Origin: DAXETY01 sp051155755
Lineage (GTDB): Bacteria; Desulfobacterota; Desulfobacteria; Desulfobacterales; SG8-13
Direction of reading: 5' to 3'
NCBI GenBank assembly: GCA_051155755.1
Contig: DAXETY010000073.1
Span: 1-16,028 of the forward strand
Length of the DNA stretch: 16,028 nucleotides
In this document: in pieces, positions 8,320 to 15,353 of the stretch
How the letters are laid out: each line of letters starts with the position of its first letter
Position numbering within the stretch: position 1 is the first letter of the stretch
The notes under the pieces: model-generated
Database searches by the model: none
What the model was told of the DNA's origin: nothing
Seen by the model: the letters and a program-made list of their open reading frames with translations, nothing else
Made by a program: the position numbers and the translations under genes

Positions 8320-9846
8320 ATGGGAATCTACGACTTTACCTTTTACGACGTCATCAATCGCAATGCGTTGGTTTTCGCCGATTCCCCGGCCTGGTATGAA
8401 GTCGATGACGGACGCAGCCTGACCTTCGTCGAGTACAAAGATGCCGTCGACCGAATTGCCCGGGGCCTGCGGCAGGCCGGATTCAAGAAAGGCGACCGCA
8501 TCGGCGTGCTGGGTAAAAACAGCCTGGAATATTTCCTGCTTTACGGTGCCGCGGCTGCCATCGGGGGCATTTTGCTGCCCATCAACTGGCGTCTCTCCGC
8601 CGAGGAAATCGGTTTCAACCTGAACGACTGTGAGCCGCGCGGGGTGTTCGTTGATGACGAATATCAATCCCTGGTCGAAGAAAAACAAAAAGCGCTGATC
8701 GGCGTCGAGCAATACTTCAATCTCAAGGCCGACCAGGGCCGATTTGCTTCTTTCAGCAGTTTGTATCTTGACGATGCCGTCGAACCCGCCGATATCGCCG
8801 TCGCGTCCGATGGATTTGTCATCATTCACACCGCCGCCGTGGCCGGTCGTCCCCGCGGAGCGCTGCTGAGCCACCGCAACGTGATCAGCGCCGACATGCA
8901 CCTGATGTACCTGTTTAACATCCGCCCGCAAGAGGTGCATCTCAACCTGCTGCCCCTGTTTCACATCGCCGGGCTCGTGATGGTCACCAGCACCTTTCAC
9001 GCCGGCGGACAGAGCGTCAACATGAGCCGTTTCGATGCCGGCCGGGCGGTGGAACTGATCCAAAGCCGCAAGGCCGCCCTGATGTTCGATTTTTCCCCCA
9101 TCCTGGCCTCGATTCTGGATGCCGCCGCTGAAAGCGGCAAGGACATCTCCAACTTGCGGGGCGTGCTGGGACTCGACACACCGCAGACCATCGAACGCTA
9201 CCAGCAGCAGACCGGCGGGACCTTTTACTGCATGTACGGGCAGACCGAAACCTCCTGCCTGGCGACACTGGGGCGCTATAATGATCGGCCGGGCGCGGCC
9301 GGGCGAACCATCGAACTGGCCGATGTGCGCCTGGTCGACGACCGGGACCGGCCGGTGGCGACCGGTGAGATCGGAGAGATTGCGGTCAAAGGTCCCATGG
9401 TTTTCGAAGGCTACTGGAACCTGCCCGAGGACAATGCCTACACATTTCGCGGGGGCTGGCATCACACCGGCGACATGGGACGCTTCGATGCCGACGGGTT
9501 TTTGTGGTACGAGGGACGCAAGGCCGAAAAGGAATTGATCAAACCCGGCGGGGAAAATGTCTATCCGGCCGAAGTTGAAAACGTGATTCTGCAGCATCCG
9601 GCCGTGGAGAAAACCGTGGTTTTCGGTGTCCCCGATCCGCGCTGGAAAGAAGGCATCAAGGCCGTGTGCCGCTTGAAATCCGGACAGTCACTGACGGCGG
9701 CCGAATTGATCGCATTCGTGGGCAGCCGCATCGCCCGTTACAAAAAACCCCAGTACGTTCAGTTCGTCACAGAAATGCCGCTGCTGGAAAACGGCAATCC
9801 CGACCGGGAAGCCGTCAAAAAGCATTACGGGGGGCCGCAGGGATAG
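8320..9846 (+). CDS. AMP-binding (acyl-CoA synthetase-like) protein with degenerate catalytic motifs
   Basis: A 508-aa ANL-superfamily protein of usual length. Intact parts: YCMYGQTE (303-310), HHTGDMGRFDADG (381-393, with the ribose-binding Asp), and hinge GRKAEKELIKPGGENVYPAE (399-418). Degenerate parts: the ATP loop, normally TSGTTGxPKG, reads TAAVAGRPRG (171-180). The terminal PxGK motif reads ENGNPDR (490-496), so the catalytic lysine is Asn493. The ATG at 8320 follows AGGGGGG (8309-8315). A longer in-frame start at 8230 would translate repeat DNA and is rejected. It may be a slow or altered ligase, a CoA or acyl-adenylate handling protein, or a regulatory homologue. Subfamilies with a TAAV-type loop may exist, so loss of activity is an inference. 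It lies alone between two repeat-filled gaps. Confidence 0.9.
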   Translation: MGIYDFTFYDVINRNALVFADSPAWYEVDDGRSLTFVEYKDAVDRIARGLRQAGFKKGDRIGVLGKNSLEYFLLYGAAAAIGGILLPINWRLSAEEIGFNLNDCEPRGVFVDDEYQSLVEEKQKALIGVEQYFNLKADQGRFASFSSLYLDDAVEPADIAVASDGFVIIHTAAVAGRPRGALLSHRNVISADMHLMYLFNIRPQEVHLNLLPLFHIAGLVMVTSTFHAGGQSVNMSRFDAGRAVELIQSRKAALMFDFSPILASILDAAAESGKDISNLRGVLGLDTPQTIERYQQQTGGTFYCMYGQTETSCLATLGRYNDRPGAAGRTIELADVRLVDDRDRPVATGEIGEIAVKGPMVFEGYWNLPEDNAYTFRGGWHHTGDMGRFDADGFLWYEGRKAEKELIKPGGENVYPAEVENVILQHPAVEKTVVFGVPDPRWKEGIKAVCRLKSGQSLTAAELIAFVGSRIARYKKPQYVQFVTEMPLLENGNPDREAVKKHYGGPQG

Positions 9847-9849
9847 ATT

Positions 9850-10156
9850 ATAGCTCATAGCTCATAGCTCATAGTTCAGAGCTCATAGGTGATAGCTCAT
9901 AGTTCATAGCTCATAGCTCATAGTAAAAAAAACACCTATAGCGCCATGCGCCACAAGCTGAGACCTGTGAGCCACAAGCCATGGATGCGCATTTGGAAAT
10001 GAATCGGCGAAGGGGCGAAACGGCGAAGGTCGAGTCCGTGGTCAGTTGTCCGTTGTCCGTTGTGGGTCGGGTACCGATGGCATTTTTATTTTGCTTTCAG
10101 CTTTGAACTTTGAGCCGTTTGCTATGAGCTGTGAGCTATAAGCTATGAGCTTATCA
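9850..10156 (+). repeat. Mosaic of heptamer and octamer repeats between convergent genes
   Basis: The gap 9847-10195 (349 bp) is mostly short tandem repeats. Ten ATAGCTC-type heptamers (CTCATAG in another register) run 9850-9919, with ATAG to 9923. GCCACAAGC occurs at 9950-9958 and 9971-9979, offset 21 bp, which is three heptamers. Three octamers (CGGCGAAG, GGGCGAAA, CGGCGAAG) run 10005-10028. Five GTCCGTT-type heptamers run 10034-10068. Nine CTATGAG-type heptamers run 10094-10156 (CTTTCAG, CTTTGAA, CTTTGAG, CCGTTTG, CTATGAG, CTGTGAG, CTATAAG, CTATGAG, CTTATCA). The last block is the reverse complement of the first, so the element could fold into a roughly 300-bp cruciform or hairpin. No gene or standard terminator is seen. 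Confidence 0.85.
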
Positions 10157-10195
10157 CTTCGAGGCATGGATTTTTGGAATGAACTCCGGGTTGGC

Positions 10196-12544
10196 TTAGC
10201 CCGGTGAAGGGGCTTCTCGTAACACTTCCGCCAGCACCCGGCTCAAATCCGAGATGTCAAAAGGTTTGGTGACGTATGCCCGAATCCGGCTTTTGATGGG
10301 CTCTTCCAATGCATTGGGGCCTTCTTCTTCGTAACCCGATACGATGATGACGCGCGCTTTCGGGTCAAAGGCGAGGATTTCGCCGGCGGCGGTAATTCCA
10401 TCGGTTTCCGGCATGCTGCGATCAATGAGCACGACGTCGGGGGGATCGCTGCAATACAGCTCGATGCCCCGCTGGCCGCTGTCGGTTGTGGTGGCCTTGT
10501 AACCGATGCCGGCCATCAACGCTTCGACCGTCTGCAGCAGCCCGCGGTCGTCGTCTATGACCAGGACCCTCTCTCCCCGACCCTCAATGATTTCCATCGG
10601 CGGGGCCTTCTTTTCCACTCCCCGAACTTCGGCCATGGGGAAAAGGATTTGAAAGATCGAGCCTACACCGGGCTTGGAATTTACGGTAATCTCGCCTTCG
10701 TGATCGCGAACGATTCCGTAGGCTGTGGACAAGCCCAGGCCGGTGCCGCGTCCGGGTTCTTTGGTCGTGAAAAACGGTTCGAAAATGCGTTTGCGGATGG
10801 GTTCATCCATCCCCGATCCGGTGTCGGACACCGCCAGGTATATTTTGTCCTTGGCGGGCAGCGGCCGGGCAGTGATCTGCAGGATGCCGCCTTCACCCAT
10901 CGCATCCCGGGCGTTGGTGCACAGATTCATCACCAGTTGGCTCAATTCGGACCGGACACCTTCCATGGGAAGCGGATTTTCCCAGTCCGCGTTGATGGTA
11001 ATATTCTTGTCAAATGACGGGGTAATGATTTGAACGGTTTCCTCCAGCACTTCCGCCAGGTTGAATATCTGTTTTTCCTTGTCGTTGCCCTTGCGGGCAA
11101 ATTTGAGCAGGTTGTTTACCAGTTCGGAGCCGATCTGCGCCAGGTTGTGAATCCCGTTCAGGTTCTTGCGCAAGTCCGTGTAATCCGGACAACGCATTTC
11201 CAACAATTGGCAATTGGCAATGATGCCGGCCAGGATATTGCGGAAATTGTGGGATATTCCGGATGCAAGCTCCCCCAGCGACTCCAGTTTCTGGGAGTTT
11301 TGGATTTGCAGCTCCAGACGGCAGCGATCGCTGCGGGTTTGCTCGCGGTCCATGGCGAATGACAGAAAATCGGCGGCGATACGCATCAGCGTCTGGGTTG
11401 AACCCGGAACCGGGTTAATGAAATATTCCGGATCCACCAGTGCGATGACACCTTGCGTCTGATCCCCCAAGCGCACCGGCTGGAGCCATATTTCGAATCG
11501 CGCCGGATTGACGGAAGTTTGCCCGTCGAATATTCGTTTGGCCGCCCCTGCCGTTAATCGAAGCACTTGGCCGGGTTCGCTCCGAGGGCACGAAATTTCG
11601 TCGATCCATTTTTTCAGATCTACCACCGGCAAATCCGGTTCTTCGAAGGCGGGATCGACCGAAGCGGCGCTGCATTCGGTCTGAATCCGGAACTGCGGGG
11701 AATCGAACGCCTCACTACTTCGCTCCATCCAGAGCGCCCGGCGTGCACCGCATGATTGCAGCATTCCCTGCAGCAGCGGTTCGATCAACCGTTGAAATCC
11801 CTCCGGGTTTTTGAGCAGACCCGTCCACTCGGCAGCCTGTTGAAGGCATGCAATGCCGGGGTCGTTTTGATCAACGCCGGGCATCAGGGGGCAAGAGATT
11901 TCCGCCCGGCGGAGGGTCGTTTCCGCCAAGGCCGCCACCGTTTCGAGCAGGTCGAGGTCGGATTTTTCAAAATTACCGGCTCGGCGATCGAGAAATTCGA
12001 TGGCACCCAGGAGGCCGGCACCTTCTCCGATGGGCGCGCAAATGGCTGAGCGGAATTCGAGGTCCAGGTCCCGAATCGGCTCCAGCGGTTGTGGTGTTTG
12101 CGGATGGATGTCCATCACGAGTGCCGTGCGGCCGTGTTGCAGCGTCTCCTCGATCAACCCTCCGTGGATCTCACCGGGGGCGAATTCGCTTTGGGAAACC
12201 CCCCGGCCCTGCACATAAACAAACGCGCGCAGACCGGCCGGTTTGCACCGCCCGGATCGATCGCCGCTGTGCCGGATATCCGCATCGGTTTGCTTCGGGT
12301 CGCACCGGGTACTTCGGGACGGGTCGTTAAAAGGCGTGCCCTTTTCAAGTGAAGGGTTCTTGGCCGGTTCCGGCAAAGGAGGCTTGAGCACAATTCGACC
12401 GGCCAGCGCACCGAAAAACGCAGCACTTTCCTGCAGCAGCGCTGTCATGCAGTCTTCCAGGCTGCGGCTGCGGCTGAGAGTTTTCGCCAGCCGACCGAGC
12501 TGTCGGATTGGATTTTTCCGATTCCGCATGAGGTTCGTTTTCAT
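10196..12544 (-). CDS. Hybrid sensor histidine kinase, GAF-GAF-HisKA-HATPase-REC
   Basis: A 782-aa soluble hybrid kinase with no transmembrane segment. A GAF domain spans about 20-214, interrupted by a polar, probably disordered insert at about 55-103. A second, weaker GAF-like region spans about 235-400. The HisKA segment carries LASGISHNFRNILAG with phosphoacceptor His432. The ATPase domain has N box MNLCTNARDAM (539-549), G1 DTGSGM (574-579), F box FEPFFTTK (588-595) and G2 GTGLGLS (600-606). The C-terminal receiver (659-775) has acidic DDD 664-666, acceptor Asp708 and Lys760. It is the last gene of the minus-strand cluster, 33 bp after the short kinase. The start is weakly supported: no clear ribosome binding site, with ATG 12529 as the alternative. 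The signal sensed is unknown; GAF domains often bind small ligands. Confidence 0.93.
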   Translation of the reverse strand: MKTNLMRNRKNPIRQLGRLAKTLSRSRSLEDCMTALLQESAAFFGALAGRIVLKPPLPEPAKNPSLEKGTPFNDPSRSTRCDPKQTDADIRHSGDRSGRCKPAGLRAFVYVQGRGVSQSEFAPGEIHGGLIEETLQHGRTALVMDIHPQTPQPLEPIRDLDLEFRSAICAPIGEGAGLLGAIEFLDRRAGNFEKSDLDLLETVAALAETTLRRAEISCPLMPGVDQNDPGIACLQQAAEWTGLLKNPEGFQRLIEPLLQGMLQSCGARRALWMERSSEAFDSPQFRIQTECSAASVDPAFEEPDLPVVDLKKWIDEISCPRSEPGQVLRLTAGAAKRIFDGQTSVNPARFEIWLQPVRLGDQTQGVIALVDPEYFINPVPGSTQTLMRIAADFLSFAMDREQTRSDRCRLELQIQNSQKLESLGELASGISHNFRNILAGIIANCQLLEMRCPDYTDLRKNLNGIHNLAQIGSELVNNLLKFARKGNDKEKQIFNLAEVLEETVQIITPSFDKNITINADWENPLPMEGVRSELSQLVMNLCTNARDAMGEGGILQITARPLPAKDKIYLAVSDTGSGMDEPIRKRIFEPFFTTKEPGRGTGLGLSTAYGIVRDHEGEITVNSKPGVGSIFQILFPMAEVRGVEKKAPPMEIIEGRGERVLVIDDDRGLLQTVEALMAGIGYKATTTDSGQRGIELYCSDPPDVVLIDRSMPETDGITAAGEILAFDPKARVIIVSGYEEEGPNALEEPIKSRIRAYVTKPFDISDLSRVLAEVLREAPSPG

Positions 12545-12577
12545 AGATATACCGGAACGGAAAACCGGAATTCGGTG

Positions 12578-13357
12578 TCAGTTTTTCGCTGTTTCTTTTA
12601 TGGTCGTTCGATTGCCGCGTTTCTCGGTGCGCAGCACGACGGTTACCCGGGTGTATCGCTTCGAATCGGTTTCGATTTCCATCCACCCGTTCATTTCCCG
12701 CAGGTTGCGGCGTGCGATGGAAAGGCCCAGTCCCATGGCCCCTTCTTTGGTTGTAAACAGCGGTGTGAACACTTTGGAAAGATGGTCGGGTTGGATCCCG
12801 CCGGCATTGTCTTGAATGCAGATTTTCAAATATGGATCGCCCCCGTGCACACCGACCCGGATTTTTGGCCGCCGGCACGGCGCCAGGGCGTCGAGGGCGT
12901 TGTCCACAACGGCATTCAAAACCCGTCCGAGGGCATCACCGTCGGTCGAAATCCAGACATTGGCCGTTTCTTGCGGCAGTTCCACCGCAATTTGTTTTTT
13001 GACGCACCGCAGACGGATATCGTTCTGGAATTTCTTCCAAACGCTCCGAAAGGGAATCGGTCGAATGTCGGTCTTTGCAAAACGACTGTAATGCTTCATC
13101 GCATCCAGCAAATGCTGTTGGCGGGATATCTGATCCTGGGCCCGTCTCAGAAAGTCAATCCGCTTGGCGTCGTCGAAGTAGTCATAATTGCGGATGAGCA
13201 CCTCGAGGGTCACTTTCAGGGAGTTGACCGGATTGCCGAGTTCGTGGCGCAGAAATGAAAAAATCGGATCCAGATGGTCATCGGTCCAGGTCCGAGTCGA
13301 CACCTGCAAAGGCGCGGTCGTTTGCACGGCAGTTGGGTTCGATTGGGTTTGGGTCAA
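12578..13357 (-). CDS. Short soluble histidine kinase without a sensor domain
   Basis: A 259-aa cytoplasmic kinase consisting of a dimerisation/phosphoacceptor helix pair and an ATPase domain. His38 lies in FLRHELGNPVNSL. The N box is VVDNALDAL (150-158, Asn153), G1 is DNAGGI (183-188), the F box is FTPLFTTK (197-204) and G2 is GLGLSIAR (209-216). There is no recognisable input domain, so it probably takes its signal from a partner protein. It starts with TTG 13357, whose last bases overlap the TGA of the response regulator gene (TTGA). That arrangement fits translational coupling, although no good ribosome binding site is visible; GTG codons at 13327 and 13303 are alternatives. The next gene, the hybrid kinase, begins 33 bp downstream. 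The preceding response regulator is the obvious candidate partner. Confidence 0.9.
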   Translation of the reverse strand: MTQTQSNPTAVQTTAPLQVSTRTWTDDHLDPIFSFLRHELGNPVNSLKVTLEVLIRNYDYFDDAKRIDFLRRAQDQISRQQHLLDAMKHYSRFAKTDIRPIPFRSVWKKFQNDIRLRCVKKQIAVELPQETANVWISTDGDALGRVLNAVVDNALDALAPCRRPKIRVGVHGGDPYLKICIQDNAGGIQPDHLSKVFTPLFTTKEGAMGLGLSIARRNLREMNGWMEIETDSKRYTRVTVVLRTEKRGNRTTIKETAKN

Positions 13358-15081
13358 TTTTGCTCGAGTACTTTTTCGATGGTTTCCACCAGCTTCCGGG
13401 GCTCGAAAGGTTTGGTCAGGTAGGCCGTTGATCCGGCCATTCGTCCCTTGACTTTGTTGAGCAGTCCATCGCGGCTGGTGAGCATGATCACCGGGACCTT
13501 TTTGAGTTCCGGATTTTCCTTTACAACCGAGAGCACTCTGTATCCATCGATTTTGGGTAAAATGATGTCAAGGAGAATCAAATCCGGTCTCAGTTCGCTC
13601 AGTCGATCCAGTGCCTCGACACCGTCTTTGGCTTCCACGACATCAAAGCCCTGTTGACGCAGGGTGATGGTGATCACTTTGCGGGTCGTGGAACTGTCTT
13701 CGACCACCAACACCGTTTTGGCTTCCGTGCCGTTTTCCGAAACGACGGTTGGGCTGGAAGGGTCCGGAGCGGTCTTTTCCGGAACGGCGGTGTCCATACC
13801 GGCAGCGGCCATAATGCCCAGAAGGCCGTTCAACTGTTCGCTGTAAAACTGCTTTTGCGGCTCGATCTTGACGGCGCGATGAATGAAATCGAGGGCCTGT
13901 TCCCATTCCTGCAGATTGAAATAGGTCATTCCCAGATAAAAATTGGCCCGGGCGTTTTTTTCGTGTTCGACGACCCGGATATAACGTTTGGCCACCTCAT
14001 AAAAATTGCGGCGGTTGGTCGGACCCGGGTTCTGAAATCCTTCTAAATCGACATAGAAATAGCCTCGGCAATAATTACATTGCCGGGCTTTTTCATCCAC
14101 CGGAATCCAGCAATACGGGCATCGTGGATATCGACCCTGTCCCAGTTGGTTTCGGGCAAACCGGAATTTTTTGATTTCCTCGACGACGATGTTTTCATCG
14201 GGTGCAACGATGTGTGCGTTTTTGACCGCGTTTTCAATCAACCGCATGCTTCCGATGACCCGCGAATACCAGATCCAGGCCACGTGATCCCTTGAATTTC
14301 CTTTCAGGTGTGCCGATAAAAGCTTCTGTGCATCGCCATAGTGAAATCCTTCAGCCAGCAGAATTGCCCTGGATACCGGGTCATCACTGCCGCACCGGTA
14401 GGCTTGTTCGTCTTTATAGCGGGTGGCCTCCAGCAATATCTGCATCAGGGACGCATTGATGCTCCCCTGTTTTCGGCAGACGCCGTCTATGATTTCGATC
14501 TCGGTGTCATCCCAGTTGATGATTTCGATGGCGGCTTCCTTGCCGTTGCGAGTTTCGGTTTCCGCATCCACCAAAACTCCGGCGTTGATGTACAGGTGTC
14601 CGACCTGTTTTTCCGAAAGCACTTTTAACACCAGCGTCTTTTCTTCGATCTCGACCAGCTGCAGAAAATTGGCCAGGCAGAAGCCGTGAATGCGACTTTT
14701 GGTGCGGTTGGAAAGCGCATCGATGATTTTGTCCAGCAGGTCGTTGATCCCGATGGGCTTTTCCATGTAGTGTTTTGCACCCAGGTTTTTGGCCTGCAGT
14801 TGAATTTCCGGCGTGCCGAAGGCTGTCATCACGAGCGTTGGAACTTCGCGGTGGTGCTGGCTGATGTGAGCCATCAGCTCGAAGCCGTCCATAACCGGCA
14901 TCTTCAAATCCGTGATGACCAGGTCGACATGCTTTGATTCCAGCAGGTGCTGGGCGACACGACCGTTTTCGGCCGTGAGCACCCGCAGCTGATCCGAGCA
15001 GAACTCGATGCCTTCTTTGGCCGAAAGCAGGAATGGTTTTTCGTCGTCGACCATTAAGATGGTTTTGGTTCCGTCAAACAT
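13354..15081 (-). CDS. Response regulator: REC-DUF4388-zinc ribbon-TPR-REC
   Basis: A 575-aa cytoplasmic protein. Receiver 1 (about 5-125) has VDDE, acceptor Asp58 in VITDLKMP and Lys108. A DUF4388 (PATAN-like) segment follows at about 134-198 (FLQLVEIEEKTLVLKV, then NGKEAAIEIINWDD). A zinc-ribbon-like CPYC...CNYC is at 321-338. A TPR-like repeat runs about 376-410 (YLGMTYFNLQEWEQAL). Receiver 2 (about 456-575) has VVEDSSTTRK, Asp505 in LILLDIILP and Lys557, resembling PilG/PilH-type receivers. No DNA-binding domain is present, so output is probably by protein contact. I chose ATG 15081; ATG 15108 is possible. A frame open to ATG 15357 adds 92 residues with no domain character and spans a sigma-54 promoter, so it is rejected. 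The stop overlaps the short kinase start. Confidence 0.9.
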   Translation of the reverse strand: MFDGTKTILMVDDEKPFLLSAKEGIEFCSDQLRVLTAENGRVAQHLLESKHVDLVITDLKMPVMDGFELMAHISQHHREVPTLVMTAFGTPEIQLQAKNLGAKHYMEKPIGINDLLDKIIDALSNRTKSRIHGFCLANFLQLVEIEEKTLVLKVLSEKQVGHLYINAGVLVDAETETRNGKEAAIEIINWDDTEIEIIDGVCRKQGSINASLMQILLEATRYKDEQAYRCGSDDPVSRAILLAEGFHYGDAQKLLSAHLKGNSRDHVAWIWYSRVIGSMRLIENAVKNAHIVAPDENIVVEEIKKFRFARNQLGQGRYPRCPYCWIPVDEKARQCNYCRGYFYVDLEGFQNPGPTNRRNFYEVAKRYIRVVEHEKNARANFYLGMTYFNLQEWEQALDFIHRAVKIEPQKQFYSEQLNGLLGIMAAAGMDTAVPEKTAPDPSSPTVVSENGTEAKTVLVVEDSSTTRKVITITLRQQGFDVVEAKDGVEALDRLSELRPDLILLDIILPKIDGYRVLSVVKENPELKKVPVIMLTSRDGLLNKVKGRMAGSTAYLTKPFEPRKLVETIEKVLEQN

Positions 15082-15174
15082 GGTCCGGATTCCATTTTTA
15101 TCGCCCATGGGCTTATCGCAACCAACGGCCTCGGCGGCTTCATTTGCCCGGCTGAGACCACCCGTGTTGCTACA

Positions 15175-15190
15175 AGCAAGATGCATACCA
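15175..15190 (-). promoter_or_regulatory. Sigma-54 (-24/-12) promoter for the response regulator-kinase operon
   Basis: Read on the minus strand, the site is TGGTATGCATCTTGCT. Against consensus TGGCACG-N4-TTGCW it keeps TGG, A, G and TTGCT and differs at two C-to-T positions. The essential GG (15188-15189) and GC (15176-15177) are exactly 10 nt apart. Transcription would begin near 15164, giving a leader of about 56-83 nt to ATG 15108 or 15081. The gene immediately upstream encodes a sigma-54 activator, which supports the call. Confidence 0.65.
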
Positions 15191-15258
15191 TATTTAACCA
15201 CCGGAAATGACGGGCCGGGGCCCCTCCGTGAGCGCTGCGGGTTTCGGTTCGCAGCCGT

Positions 15259-15270
15259 TCCGCCGGCGGA
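15259..15270 (-). promoter_or_regulatory. Palindrome upstream of the sigma-54 promoter
   Basis: Perfect 12-bp palindrome TCCGCCGGCGGA, about 70-80 bp upstream of the -24 element. The position suits an enhancer site for an NtrC-type activator, but GC-rich palindromes are common here, so this is a weak candidate. Confidence 0.25.
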
Positions 15271-15332
15271 TTGGACACCATGTCGATGATTGATTCTTGC
15301 CCAAACCGGGTGCTGCTGCAAGTTCAACATCG

Positions 15333-15348
15333 AAGCACAAAAGTGCTT
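15333..15348 (-). promoter_or_regulatory. Dyad AAGCAC-N4-GTGCTT (candidate activator site or weak hairpin)
   Basis: On the minus strand, AAGCAC (15348-15343), TTTT, GTGCTT (15338-15333), starting 6 bp after the activator stop codon and about 145-160 bp upstream of the sigma-54 -24 element. The distance fits an upstream activating sequence. It could instead be a short hairpin ending the activator transcript, but no T-run follows on that strand. Confidence 0.35.
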
Positions 15349-15353
15349 TTGAT

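Noticed and set aside
8263..9597. Long minus-strand open frame opposite the second AMP-binding gene
   Set aside because: No domain character; the plus-strand gene has a good ribosome binding site and family motifs.
9850..9923. Tandem repeat considered as a CRISPR array
   Set aside because: Units are 7 bp and contiguous, with no spacers and no cas genes.
10160..10200. Terminator for the minus-strand operon
   Set aside because: Only a 5-bp CCGGG/CCCGG stem without an adjoining T-run is seen; termination may instead involve the heptamer inverted repeat.
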